Below, in pieces: positions 1 to 9,211 of a DNA stretch of 64,000 nucleotides. The notes under the pieces are model-generated. The model was not told the origin of the DNA, searched no databases, and worked only from the letters and a program-made list of their open reading frames with translations. Origin of the DNA: DASQPA01 sp963756455 (GTDB taxonomy: Bacteria; Acidobacteriota; Thermoanaerobaculia; Multivoradales; UBA5704); NCBI GenBank assembly GCA_963756455.1, contig CAVWNC010000004.1, forward strand, positions 1,612,001 through 1,676,000, given 5' to 3'. The translations under genes and the position numbers were made by a program. How positions within the stretch are numbered: the stretch's first letter is position 1; the number at the start of each line of letters is the position of its first letter.

Positions 1-41
1 GGCCTTCGCTTTCAGGAGGCAATCTCTGCGGTGACAGCCCC

Positions 42-1097
<1,056 letters not shown>

Positions 1098-1130
1098 ATC
1101 GTCTCTCGGGTCGTCTTCTTCCGTCGCTCT

Positions 1131-1877
1131 CTAGAGGCCGAAGCCGACCCGGACCGCGCCCTGGACCACCTCGCCCTTCTCGATCTCGACGACGATCTTG
1201 GGGAGGAGGAGGTTGAGGCGGAGCCCGGCGTAGGCGACGGCGCGGGTGGCGTTGTCGTTGAGCGCGAGGTCGCCGTGGCCGAGGGTCCCCCGGCTGTAGG
1301 TGAGGCCGGCGCCGATGTAGGGGGTGAAGATCGTGAAGCCCTTGGAGAGCAGGAGCTCCGCCCCGTACTGGCGGAGGTCGTACGCCCCGGAGCTGACGGT
1401 GCGGGTGCCGGTCACCCGGAGCCCCAGGGCGGGTTCGAGGACGCCGCCCTTGATCAGGGCGTACTCCGCCTCGGCGGAGACCAGCTTGACCTGGCTCCCC
1501 AGGGCCTCGCCATAGGAGACCCCAAGGTCGAGCCCGCCGGGGAGCCCCTTGCGGATCCCGACCCGGCCCACCGAGAGGACGCCGCTGGGGAGGTTGCCGT
1601 CGACGACGGTCTTGAAGAAAGGCTCGCTGTCGAAGCTCTTGTCGTAGGTGGCGTCGGCGTAGACCTCGAAGCCGAGGAGGCCCAGGGGCGCCGCCCCATG
1701 CCGGGGGTAGAAGTAGAGGTCGGAGCTGAAGCGGCGGTTGAAGGCCGAAAAGTCCTCGGGCGGGGCGGGGGCGGTCGGGTCCCAGGCCCGCGCCGGGCCG
1801 GAGGTCAACGCCCCCCACGCCAGGAGGAACGTCCACAGGATGAAAAGTACCCGGCCTCGGCTCGACGGCTGCTGCAT
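1131..1877 (-). CDS. Predicted outer-membrane beta-barrel-like protein
   Basis: 248 aa. The start chosen is ATG (MQQPSSRG) because it leads straight into a signal peptide: a hydrophobic core followed by GPARA before the mature WDPTAP. An ATG ten codons upstream is also possible and would overlap the stop of the preceding gene. The mature part is a run of alternating hydrophobic/polar segments with many Gly, Tyr and Leu (for example FTPYIGAGLTYSRG) and ends in VGFGL, an aromatic-containing terminal beta-strand as in outer-membrane barrels. No catalytic motif is visible. The export prediction is moderately strong; the function is unknown. Confidence 0.6.
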   Translation of the reverse strand: MQQPSSRGRVLFILWTFLLAWGALTSGPARAWDPTAPAPPEDFSAFNRRFSSDLYFYPRHGAAPLGLLGFEVYADATYDKSFDSEPFFKTVVDGNLPSGVLSVGRVGIRKGLPGGLDLGVSYGEALGSQVKLVSAEAEYALIKGGVLEPALGLRVTGTRTVSSGAYDLRQYGAELLLSKGFTIFTPYIGAGLTYSRGTLGHGDLALNDNATRAVAYAGLRLNLLLPKIVVEIEKGEVVQGAVRVGFGL

Positions 1878-1906
1878 GACGGCGATCCTCCTTCTCAAGC
1901 GGCCCA

Positions 1907-2911
1907 TTATGTCTCCTCGGACAGGTACTCCGCGAGGAGCGCCGCGAGAAGGGTCGAGCCGCCGGTCGCCGCCTGCTCGGCGACCACCTCCCGGCCGAGC
2001 CCGGAGAGCCAGCCGAGAAAGCCGAGATTGCCCTCCCGGGCGAGGGCGGAGAGGTCGTAGGCGGTGCGGTCGACCTGGCGCGCCGTGGCGTAGAGATCCT
2101 GGCCCTGCCCCACCGGCCGGCCGAGGCGGAGCCAGAGCTCCGCCGCGAGGGCGAGGACCCCGGCGATCCGACGGTTGCCGATCCCGAGGACCGGCGGCCG
2201 CGGCAGGGGCCGGGGGAGAAAGGCGCCGAGGCCCAGGCGGTGGGCGGCGCGGGCGAAGGGTCGCTCGGCCGGCGGCTCGCCATGGAAGAGGGCGTCGAAG
2301 ACCCGCTCGCCGCCGAGGTCGACGAGCCGGCGGCGGTCGCCCGGTTCCAGGCGGACGGAGAGCGCCTGGAGAGCGCTCACCCCGCGCGCGGCGAGGAGCT
2401 CTCCCCCGCGGCGCCAGAGCGCGGGGTCGTCGGTCAGGCCGGGGAGGAGCGGCCAGACCGCCGTCGACCCGGCCGGCAGGAGGGCGAACGGCGCCAGGTC
2501 GCCGGATGTCGGGGCGAGGTGGGCGAGGAGGGCGGGAAGGAGGTCGAAGACGAGGACCGCCCCCGGCGCATCGGCCGCCTCGCCCGGCCGCAGCTGGACG
2601 AGCACCGGAGTGCCCTCCGCCAGGCGCTCGCGGGCCAGCCGGTCGCGCTCGGCCGCGCGCTCCGGGTCCACCGGGGCGAGATAGAGCAGGTCGTCGAGCG
2701 GGGCCGGCCCGGCGTCCAACCCGGCCAACCCGGCTGGCGTCGGGCTCTCCCCCGACGTCGGCGATATCATGGCGATCCGTCCCCAGCCGAGGCGCCCTGC
2801 GGCGAGGTCCGTCCACGGGCCTTCCGGCTCCGGCCAGCCGCGCGGGACGTAGCGAATCCAGAAGCGACCGGGCTCCGGGAGCTGGACGGCCGGCCGGTTC
2901 CCCTTGAGCAT
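1907..2911 (-). CDS. Hypothetical protein, 334 aa
   Basis: I do not recognise this protein. It starts with ATG (MLKGNRPAVQLPEPG) and overlaps or abuts both neighbours: the riboflavin synthase stop lies 8 bases upstream of its start, and its own stop touches a possible start of the barrel protein. There is no signal peptide or clear membrane segment. It is rich in Leu, Ala, Pro and Arg with mixed alpha/beta character; the C-terminal third (YDLSALAREGNLGFLGWLSGLG) looks helical. The tight packing suggests cotranscription with ribE. Codon use matches the neighbours, so I take it as a real lineage gene. Confidence 0.6.
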   Translation of the reverse strand: MLKGNRPAVQLPEPGRFWIRYVPRGWPEPEGPWTDLAAGRLGWGRIAMISPTSGESPTPAGLAGLDAGPAPLDDLLYLAPVDPERAAERDRLARERLAEGTPVLVQLRPGEAADAPGAVLVFDLLPALLAHLAPTSGDLAPFALLPAGSTAVWPLLPGLTDDPALWRRGGELLAARGVSALQALSVRLEPGDRRRLVDLGGERVFDALFHGEPPAERPFARAAHRLGLGAFLPRPLPRPPVLGIGNRRIAGVLALAAELWLRLGRPVGQGQDLYATARQVDRTAYDLSALAREGNLGFLGWLSGLGREVVAEQAATGGSTLLAALLAEYLSEET

Positions 2912-2919
2912 GGCTGCGG

Positions 2920-3549
2920 TCAAGCCAGGCCGCGGGCGGCGAGGATCTGGTGGACGTACTTGGCGAGCACGTCGACCTCCAGGTTGACCCGGTCGCCCGG
3001 CACCCGCTGGCCGAAAGTCGTGATCTCCAGGGTGTGCGGGATGAGGGTCACCTCGAAGCGGTCGGGCAGGCGGGAGGCGAGGGTGAGGCTGACGCCGTCT
3101 AAGGTGACCGAGCCCTTCTCGACGAGGAACGGGTCCATCTCGGGTGGGATCGAGAAGGCGAGCAGCCGGTGCTCGGCGCGGTCCCCGGTATCGCGGCGGT
3201 CGAGGATCTCCGCGGTGCCGTCGACGTGCCCCTGCACCCAGTGGCCGCCCAGGGGATCGCCCATGCGGAGCGCCGGCTCCAGGTTGACCGGGTCTCCCGC
3301 CCGCAGGCTCCCGAGAGTCGTCCGCGCCAGGGTCTCGGGCGCCAGCTCGACCCGCGAGCGGACCCCACCCGGGACGGGCACCAGCTCGGTCACCGTGAGG
3401 CAGACCCCGGAGACCGCCAGGCTGGCGCCGATTCCGAGCCGCGCGGCGAGCTCGGCGCTGTGGAGGATGTCGAGCCGCACCCCGCCCTGGCCGGAAGGCT
3501 CCGGATCGGCGGCCAGACGGCCGCTCTCGCTGATGAGACCGGTGAACAC
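2920..3549 (-). CDS. ribE: Riboflavin synthase, alpha chain
   Basis: Converts two 6,7-dimethyl-8-ribityllumazine molecules to riboflavin and the pyrimidine precursor, the last step of riboflavin synthesis. The 209-aa product has the two tandem lumazine-binding barrels: the first begins MFTGLISESG, and the second contains VQGHVDGTAEI and SVTLDGVSLTLAS. The start is GTG, chosen because MFTGL is the invariant N-terminus and a strong AGGAGGAG site lies about 8 bases upstream. No other rib gene is in view, so the gene sits outside a rib operon here. A large inverted repeat lies just upstream (3571-3659). Confidence 0.93.
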   Translation of the reverse strand: MFTGLISESGRLAADPEPSGQGGVRLDILHSAELAARLGIGASLAVSGVCLTVTELVPVPGGVRSRVELAPETLARTTLGSLRAGDPVNLEPALRMGDPLGGHWVQGHVDGTAEILDRRDTGDRAEHRLLAFSIPPEMDPFLVEKGSVTLDGVSLTLASRLPDRFEVTLIPHTLEITTFGQRVPGDRVNLEVDVLAKYVHQILAARGLA

Positions 3550-3570
3550 CCTGCTCTCCTCCTCTATGGA

Positions 3571-3659
3571 GTCGCGGTTCCGTTTGGATTCGAGGACGGT
3601 CGACTGGCTGCGCGGAGCGCCCGAAGGAGACCGCCCGCAGATCCAAACGGAACCACGAC
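3571..3659. repeat. 19-bp inverted repeat upstream of ribE
   Basis: The arms at 3571-3589 and 3641-3659 are complementary with one mismatch and share the core GGTTCCGTTTGGAT. The spacer is 51 bases. The repeat lies between the aminotransferase stop (3714) and the ribE ribosome site, so it could end the upstream transcript or fold in the ribE leader. No T-run follows on the minus strand, and I see no FMN-riboswitch signature. Confidence 0.75.
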
Positions 3660-3713
3660 CGGAGCCTACCCCGGATGGCGAGCGCCCGTCCATGCGAGCA
3701 GGGGCGGCCCGGG

Positions 3714-4931
3714 TCAGGCGAGCGCGCGCTCGATCACCCGTGCCAGACGCTCGATCCCCACCTCGATGTCCTCGGGGGTGTTGTTGGCGAAAGCGAGGCG
3801 CAGGCAGTGGCTGGCGTGGCGGCTCCCCTGGACGGCGAAGGCCATGCCGGGGCTGAACGCCACGTTCTCGGTCTCGATCGCCGTGCGGACGAGCTCGGCG
3901 GTGTCGATCCGCTCCGGCAGCTCGACCCAGACGAACATGCCGGCGCTCGGCCGGTTCCAGCGCACCGCCCCGGCGAGCCGGCGGTCGAGGGCGGCCAAGA
4001 GGGCGTCCCGGCGGCTCCGGTACTCCCGGCGCAGGAGGGCCAGGTGGTCGGGGAGCTCGCCGGAGTCGAGGTAGGTCGAGATCATCCGCTGGCTGAAGGT
4101 CGGGGTGTCGATGTCGGCCGAGTGCTTGAGCGCCGCGATCGTCCCCACCAGGGGCTCGGGGACGACCATCCAGCCGGCGCGGAGACCGGGGGCCAGGATC
4201 TTCGAGAACGAGCCGAGGTAGAAGACCCATTCGTCCTCGAAGGCGCGGAGCGGCGGCGCCGGGCTCTCCCCGTAGTAGAGGAAGCCGTAGGCGTCGTCCT
4301 CCAGGATGGGCATCCGGTGGCGCCGGGCGAGGACGGCGAGACGCCGCCTCTTCTCTTCGGGGAGGCTCACCCCCAGGGGATTGTGGCCGTCGGTGATGAG
4401 GTAGAGGAAGGCGGGGGCGGGGCCCGCCTCCAGGTGGCGCTCGACGACGTCGGCGTCGATCCCGGTGTCTAAGTCGGTCGGCACCGAGAGGATCTCCGGC
4501 TCCAGCCTTTTGACCGCCATCTGCATGCCGTCGTAGACCGTCTGTTCGAGCATCACCCGGCCGCCGGGGACGAGGAGGAGGCGGGCGAGGAGGTCCATCG
4601 CCTGCTGCGAGCCGGTGGTCAGGAAGACCTGCTCCGGGCGGCAGGTGACGCCGCGTAGCTTCATCAGCTCGACGATCTGGGCCTTGAGCGGCTGGTAGGG
4701 GATGCCGTACTGGAGCGACAGGCGGTCGTTGGCGAGGAGCTCGGCGGCCGCCCGGGCGAGCCCCGCGACGGGGAAGAGGGCGGTGCCCGGCAGGCCGACG
4801 GCGAACGACAGCACACCGGGGCGCGACGCCATCCCCAGGACTTCGCGGAGAGTCGACTGGCTCATGGTCTTCCGGGCGTGGGCGATCGCCCGCTCGGCGG
4901 CGGAGGGCTGGGTCTCGGTCTCGGGGCTCAA
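3714..4931 (-). CDS. PLP-dependent aminotransferase (2-aminoadipate/LysN-like, fold type I)
   Basis: 405 aa. It matches class I aminotransferases of the alpha-aminoadipate/aromatic/MocR-tail type: TTGSQQAMDL (cofactor phosphate pocket, about 105-114), the HNPLG pair (N184-P185), EDDAYG (211-216), and the PLP lysine K244 in GSFSKILAPGLRAGW. The start is a TTG with GAGGAG about 9 bases upstream; the next Met (position 23) would delete conserved N-terminal residues. The substrate is not determinable from sequence. It lies upstream of ribE on the same strand, separated by the inverted repeat. Confidence 0.88.
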   Translation of the reverse strand: MSPETETQPSAAERAIAHARKTMSQSTLREVLGMASRPGVLSFAVGLPGTALFPVAGLARAAAELLANDRLSLQYGIPYQPLKAQIVELMKLRGVTCRPEQVFLTTGSQQAMDLLARLLLVPGGRVMLEQTVYDGMQMAVKRLEPEILSVPTDLDTGIDADVVERHLEAGPAPAFLYLITDGHNPLGVSLPEEKRRRLAVLARRHRMPILEDDAYGFLYYGESPAPPLRAFEDEWVFYLGSFSKILAPGLRAGWMVVPEPLVGTIAALKHSADIDTPTFSQRMISTYLDSGELPDHLALLRREYRSRRDALLAALDRRLAGAVRWNRPSAGMFVWVELPERIDTAELVRTAIETENVAFSPGMAFAVQGSRHASHCLRLAFANNTPEDIEVGIERLARVIERALA

Positions 4932-5136
4932 AATAGGCTCTCCTCAAGGGAACTCCGTCCGGCGATCCCCTCGCCGACGTTCCCGGGATTGTAGTGCCGC
5001 CACGAGGCGACAACGCGCCGCCGTGACGAGCCCTGTATCGAGCTCTGTATTTAAGTGGATGCCTGGAGCTCCGGCTCCCGTATACTGGGCCCCACATCAG
5101 CGAGGCAGTCGAGCCTGAGCTTCAAGGAGGTCTCCG

Positions 5137-6681
5137 GTGATCCCTACCGGTGAACAGCTGTCCGACATCGCGCGCCGTACCGAGGGGAGCCTGGTCGAGG
5201 TCCCGTTCGGCATTCTTTTGTATGCCCAGGCGGTGTCCGAGCGCACCGCCGTGCTGGAGGTGACCCGGCGACAGGTGACCAAGAAGATCGTCCTCGAAGG
5301 CGGGGTCCCGGTCGACTGCCGCTCGAACCTCGTCAACGAGACCCTCGGGCGCTACATGATGGCCATGGGCAAGCTCAAGGAGCTCGACTTCACGCTCTGC
5401 CTGGGGCGGGCGTCCGCGCGCGGCATCCCGCTCGGCGAGCAGCTCGTCGAGCAGGGTCTGGTCAGCCCCGTCGAGCTGTTCAAGCTCCTGCAACAGAACC
5501 TGGCGAAGAAGCTGCTCGATCTCTTCACCTGGAGCGAGGGGCAGTTCCGCCTCCTCGACGACGACCTCCAGTCGGAGTCCTCCTTGAAGGTCAAGGTGCC
5601 GCAGCTGATCGTCACCGGCATCACCCGCTTCGCGCCCCAGGCGGAGGTCGACGCCGCCGTCGGCCCCCTGGTCGGCAAGCGCCTCGCTCTCCACCCGGCC
5701 CCTCCGGTCCCCGTGGCGGAGCTCCGGCTCACCCTCCGGCAGACCCTGGTGACCGACGCCCTCGCCCCGCGTCCCCGCCTGGACGAGCTGGTGGCGGTGA
5801 CCGGGCTCACCCCCGACGAGATCACCCGCCTCCTCTATGCCCTCGCCGTGATCGGCGTCGTCGCCAGCGCCGACCAGCTCCCCGCCCGGCCGCCCATCCG
5901 GCCGGCGGCCAGCCACGCCGCTCCTGCCGCTCGTGCCGAGGTCGCGGACACCCCGGCCCAACCCATCCCCCAGCCGATCGAGATCCAGCGGCAGGGCAAC
6001 GAGGTCATGCAGGCCTACCTCGCCTACCGGAAACAGGATCCCTTCGACCTCCTCGGGGTGGCCGAAGAGGCGCCGCTCGCCTTGATCGACGAGCACTGGC
6101 TCGACTTCGCCGCCCGCTTCGCGCCGTGGAAGTTCAGCGGGCCGTTCGCGCCCTGGAGGGAGAAGGCGTGCGACCTCTTCCTCGCCGGGACCAAGGCCTA
6201 CGGCCAGCTCGCCGACCGCGAGCAGCGCGAGACCGTCCTCTTCCGCCGCCGGACCCTCCGCGAGGAGCGGGCGAAGAAGCCGCCGAGCCTCGGCATCAAG
6301 ACCGACCTCCTGGACCCCGAGGTGCAGTACCGGAAGGGGCGGGCGGCCATGGATGCCGGCAAGTTCCGCGACGCGATCCTCCTCCTCGAGTTCGCCTCCG
6401 ACTGCGATCCCCAGAACGGCCTCTACCGCGCCGAGCTCGCCTGGTCGCGCTTCCAGGCCGCCCCGACGACGGCCTCGCCGCAGTCCCTGGCCGATCTCGA
6501 CGAGGCGTTGCGGATCGACCCCAAGTGCGGCCTCGCGGTCTTCTATCTGGGCGAGATCCACCGCGAGCTCGGCAACTACGACGCCTCCGAGTGGCACCTC
6601 CAACGGGCGATCAAGATGATGGCGCCCGACCGCCGGCCGATCGACGCCCTCAAAACCCTCCAGGCGAAGAAGAAGCGCTGA
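5137..6681 (+). CDS. DUF4388 protein with J-like region and TPR repeats
   Basis: 514 aa, GTG start after a perfect AAGGAGG site (5124-5130). The N-terminal 120 residues fit DUF4388 (GILLYAQAVSERTAVLEV ... KKIVLEGGVPVDC), a domain common in myxobacterial and acidobacterial signalling and gliding-type proteins. A central low-complexity Ala/Pro linker follows. Residues about 300-385 resemble a degenerate J-domain (DPFDLLGVAEEAPLALIDEHW) without a clear HPD. The C-terminus (about 390-514) has two or three TPR-like helical pairs. No enzyme motif is present, so a scaffold or regulatory role is likely. A possible -10 box TATACT is at 5081-5086. Confidence 0.8.
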   Translation: MIPTGEQLSDIARRTEGSLVEVPFGILLYAQAVSERTAVLEVTRRQVTKKIVLEGGVPVDCRSNLVNETLGRYMMAMGKLKELDFTLCLGRASARGIPLGEQLVEQGLVSPVELFKLLQQNLAKKLLDLFTWSEGQFRLLDDDLQSESSLKVKVPQLIVTGITRFAPQAEVDAAVGPLVGKRLALHPAPPVPVAELRLTLRQTLVTDALAPRPRLDELVAVTGLTPDEITRLLYALAVIGVVASADQLPARPPIRPAASHAAPAARAEVADTPAQPIPQPIEIQRQGNEVMQAYLAYRKQDPFDLLGVAEEAPLALIDEHWLDFAARFAPWKFSGPFAPWREKACDLFLAGTKAYGQLADREQRETVLFRRRTLREERAKKPPSLGIKTDLLDPEVQYRKGRAAMDAGKFRDAILLLEFASDCDPQNGLYRAELAWSRFQAAPTTASPQSLADLDEALRIDPKCGLAVFYLGEIHRELGNYDASEWHLQRAIKMMAPDRRPIDALKTLQAKKKR

Positions 6682-6794
6682 GGGCCTAAACGGGGTATCG
6701 TATGTCGTCCTCTGCGGGGGGCTTTGCTAAGATTCGCGTGCGCCGCCCGGGAGCGGCAACTCTATTGAAACCTTACGTTGACCAGGAGCAGACC

Positions 6795-7139
6795 ATGAAT
6801 GATCTGGTGCACCGCCTGACCCAAGAGCAGCCGATCGAGGCCAGCCTGCGGCCCGAGCGCAACCTGAAGAACTTCAAGGCCGCGATCGACCGCAACTACG
6901 TCCACCTGAAGTTCATCAACACCCGGGGCGGCACGGAGCTCGGTTTCCCCGTCGACAAGGAGAGGAGCGACCTCTCCGCCGCCGATTGGGAGAAGGGGAC
7001 CGGCGAGATCAAGCTCGTCGGCGAGCTGACCCTCGACTACGTCAAGGTCCGCTTCTGGAGCAAAGTCGACATCGCGAGCCTGGACGGCACCGGACATCTG
7101 GAGATCCTGGAGGACAACTCGGGCGATCCCACGCACTGA
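6795..7139 (+). CDS. Conserved-type hypothetical protein, 114 aa
   Basis: The start chosen is the ATG at MNDLVHRLTQEQ, which has AGGAG a short distance upstream; an in-frame start at 6702 would add 31 low-quality residues. The protein is small, charged and mixed alpha/beta (NYVHLKFINTRGGTELGFPVD, ELTLDYVKVRFWSKVDIASLDG), with no signal peptide or membrane segment. It resembles a compact beta-domain, but I cannot name the family. It follows the DUF4388 gene by 113 bases and converges on the membrane protein downstream. Confidence 0.6.
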   Translation: MNDLVHRLTQEQPIEASLRPERNLKNFKAAIDRNYVHLKFINTRGGTELGFPVDKERSDLSAADWEKGTGEIKLVGELTLDYVKVRFWSKVDIASLDGTGHLEILEDNSGDPTH

Positions 7140-7173
7140 AGCATCAGGCGGAGGCCTGGGAAAGAAGACGTCG

Positions 7174-7794
7174 TCACCTCTCCCCTCTTTCCCGGGCTTG
7201 GCGCCGCCGTCCCGTGAAGCCGGCCTGGAGCGCGATCCCGGCGAGAGTCAAGACGACGAGAAGGAGGGTCCGCGACGGCCCTCCCCAGTGCGCGGTGTCG
7301 ACGATCAGGCCGGCGCCGGCGAGCGCCGAGAGGACGATCAGGGCAAGGCTGAAGAGGCGGAGAGCGAGGAACGCCGCCACGATCCCGGCGAGGAGCACGA
7401 GAAGGAGAGCCCCCGGGCTCGCCACGTGCGGTCCCCCCGCGGCAGCGGTCCCCACGATCCCCCCGATCCCCAGAGAACCGACCGCGAGCCCCAGAAAACC
7501 GGCCGCGAGCCACGCCCCGACGAGGAAACCGGCGATGCCGACCGCCGCCTTCTGGACGAAGAGGGCGAGGAGGACGCCGAAGAGACCCGCCAGGCAGGAG
7601 AGAAGGAGCTGCAGCTCCGGCGACACCACGTGGAGGGAGTCGAGCGACAGCTGGTAGACGGTGAAAAAGCCCACCATCCCCACGAACAGCCAGTAGAGCC
7701 GGCGGCCGAGGACGAGGAGGAAGATCCCGACCGCGAAGGCCAGGGCCCGCGAACCGGGATCGAGGAACGGGGTGGCGAGATGAGCGCTCTGCAT
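7174..7794 (-). CDS. DUF4203/TMEM198-like integral membrane protein
   Basis: 206 aa with about seven closely spaced hydrophobic segments rich in Gly and Ala (FAVGIFLLVLGRRLYWLFVG, LLSCLAGLFGVLLALFVQKA, AVGIAGFLVGAWLAAGFLG and more). The spacing and small-residue helices match the DUF4203/TMEM198-type membrane family. The C-terminus ends in a basic tail (GRRRQARERGER), expected to be cytoplasmic. A GGAGG site precedes the ATG. Function is unknown. Confidence 0.6.
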   Translation of the reverse strand: MQSAHLATPFLDPGSRALAFAVGIFLLVLGRRLYWLFVGMVGFFTVYQLSLDSLHVVSPELQLLLSCLAGLFGVLLALFVQKAAVGIAGFLVGAWLAAGFLGLAVGSLGIGGIVGTAAAGGPHVASPGALLLVLLAGIVAAFLALRLFSLALIVLSALAGAGLIVDTAHWGGPSRTLLLVVLTLAGIALQAGFTGRRRQARERGER

Positions 7795-7854
7795 GGCAGC
7801 CTCCGCCTTCTTCTACGCCGAAACGCCCGCGAGGTTTGAACGGCCTGGCACTCT

Positions 7855-9048
7855 TTAAGCCATCACCTGCTTGAAGGCGCCAAGGAAGCGGTCCATCTGC
7901 TCCGCCGTGCCCACCGTCACCCGCAGGTGGGTGGGCAGGGCCGGGAAGGTGCGGCCGACGTCGACCTTCTGGGCATGGAGGGCCTCCCGCACCGGCTGGA
8001 CCTGCCGTTTCAGGTCGACCATGACGAAGTTGGCGGACGACGGGATGGTGTGGAGCCCCATCGAGTCGAACGCCGCGACGACCCGGCCGCGCACCGCGAG
8101 GTTCTTCTGCCGGCTCTCCTCCAGGTGGGCGGGGTCGCCGAGGCTCGCCCGCGCCGCCACCAGGACCGCGAGGTTCAGGCTGTCGAAGGCCTGGTGGACC
8201 TTGAGGATCTCGATCACCTCCTTCTGCGCCACCGCATAGCCGCAGCGCAGGCCGGCCATGCCGTGGATCTTCGAGAAGGTGCGCGCCACGATCAGGTTCG
8301 GATGCTCGGGAAGGAGCGGCAGGACGCTCTCGTAGTCGGGGCTGTCCGCATAGTGGAAGTAGGCCTCGTCGACGAGCACCACGGTCGTCGGCGGCACGGC
8401 CTTCAGGAAGGCGCGGACCTCCCCCTTGGGGGTGATGCTCGCCGTCGGGTTGTTGGGATTGCAGAGGTAGACGATCCCCGCGTTCTTGAAGCTCGCCATC
8501 TTCGTGAGGTCGTGGCGGTGATCGGCGGTCAAGGGCACGAGGATCGGCTCCACCTTCGCGACCGTCGCATAGCGCACGATCGCCTCGAAGGTGGGATTGG
8601 CGGCCACCAGGGTCCTCCCGGGACCGCTGAAGGCCACCGCGGCGAGCTTCAGGATCTCGCTCGATCCGGCGCCCAGGAGCACCTGGTTCCGCTTCACTCC
8701 ATGCGACTCTGCGATCACTTCCGAGAGCGCCTCCAGCTCCACGTCCGGATAGCGGCAGGCGCGGTCGAACGACCCCTGGATCGCCGCCAAGGCCGCCGGG
8801 GAAGGGCCGTAAGGATTCTCGTTGGCGGAGAGCCGGACGAGATCATCGACCGCAGGCGTCGGCGTCGTCGATGCCGCCGATGTCGCCGATGTCGCCGATG
8901 CCGTCGATGTCGCCGACGTCGTCCCCGGCTGCGGCTCGGCGGCTCTCGAGGCCTTGACGAGAGCGGGCGCGAACGTGGCGGTAGCGAGACCCGTACCGAG
9001 GATCCTGGCGAAGCTGCGACGGGACAGACCGCGCGAGATCGTCTCCAT
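7855..9048 (-). CDS. Histidinol-phosphate aminotransferase-family protein with a Tat signal
   Basis: 397 aa. The start is the ATG at METISRGL, with GAGGAG upstream. The N-terminus has a twin-arginine motif SRRSFARIL and a hydrophobic stretch ending near KASRAAEP, so export in folded form is expected. A low-complexity Ser/Ala/Thr linker (about 45-66) is encoded by 9-base repeats. The rest is a complete HisC-like PLP fold: LSANENPYGPS, YLCNPNNPT, VDEAYFHYA, the lysine motif RTFSKIHGMAGLRCGY, and C-terminal LRVTVGTAEQMDRFL. HisC is normally cytosolic, so this is probably a periplasmic paralogue and not the histidine-pathway enzyme. It is divergent from the glucan synthase gene, across a 163-base gap. 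Confidence 0.85.
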   Translation of the reverse strand: METISRGLSRRSFARILGTGLATATFAPALVKASRAAEPQPGTTSATSTASATSATSAASTTPTPAVDDLVRLSANENPYGPSPAALAAIQGSFDRACRYPDVELEALSEVIAESHGVKRNQVLLGAGSSEILKLAAVAFSGPGRTLVAANPTFEAIVRYATVAKVEPILVPLTADHRHDLTKMASFKNAGIVYLCNPNNPTASITPKGEVRAFLKAVPPTTVVLVDEAYFHYADSPDYESVLPLLPEHPNLIVARTFSKIHGMAGLRCGYAVAQKEVIEILKVHQAFDSLNLAVLVAARASLGDPAHLEESRQKNLAVRGRVVAAFDSMGLHTIPSSANFVMVDLKRQVQPVREALHAQKVDVGRTFPALPTHLRVTVGTAEQMDRFLGAFKQVMA

Positions 9049-9211
9049 GACGTACTCCTCCCTCTCGTAGACCTGTGCAGGAATCCTGCCCGAAGTCGGC
9101 CTCCGGGGCAACCTGGGAGGCATGAGGGAGGGACCCGCCCCGGTGTGAGAGGATAGGGAACCGCGGGGGCGTTCCGCCCTCGCTCCCCGGCACCCCGGCA
9201 TACCTCTCGCA

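Noticed and set aside
3550..3713. FMN riboswitch before ribE
   Set aside because: None of the conserved RFN-element blocks is visible; only the 19-base inverted repeat is present.
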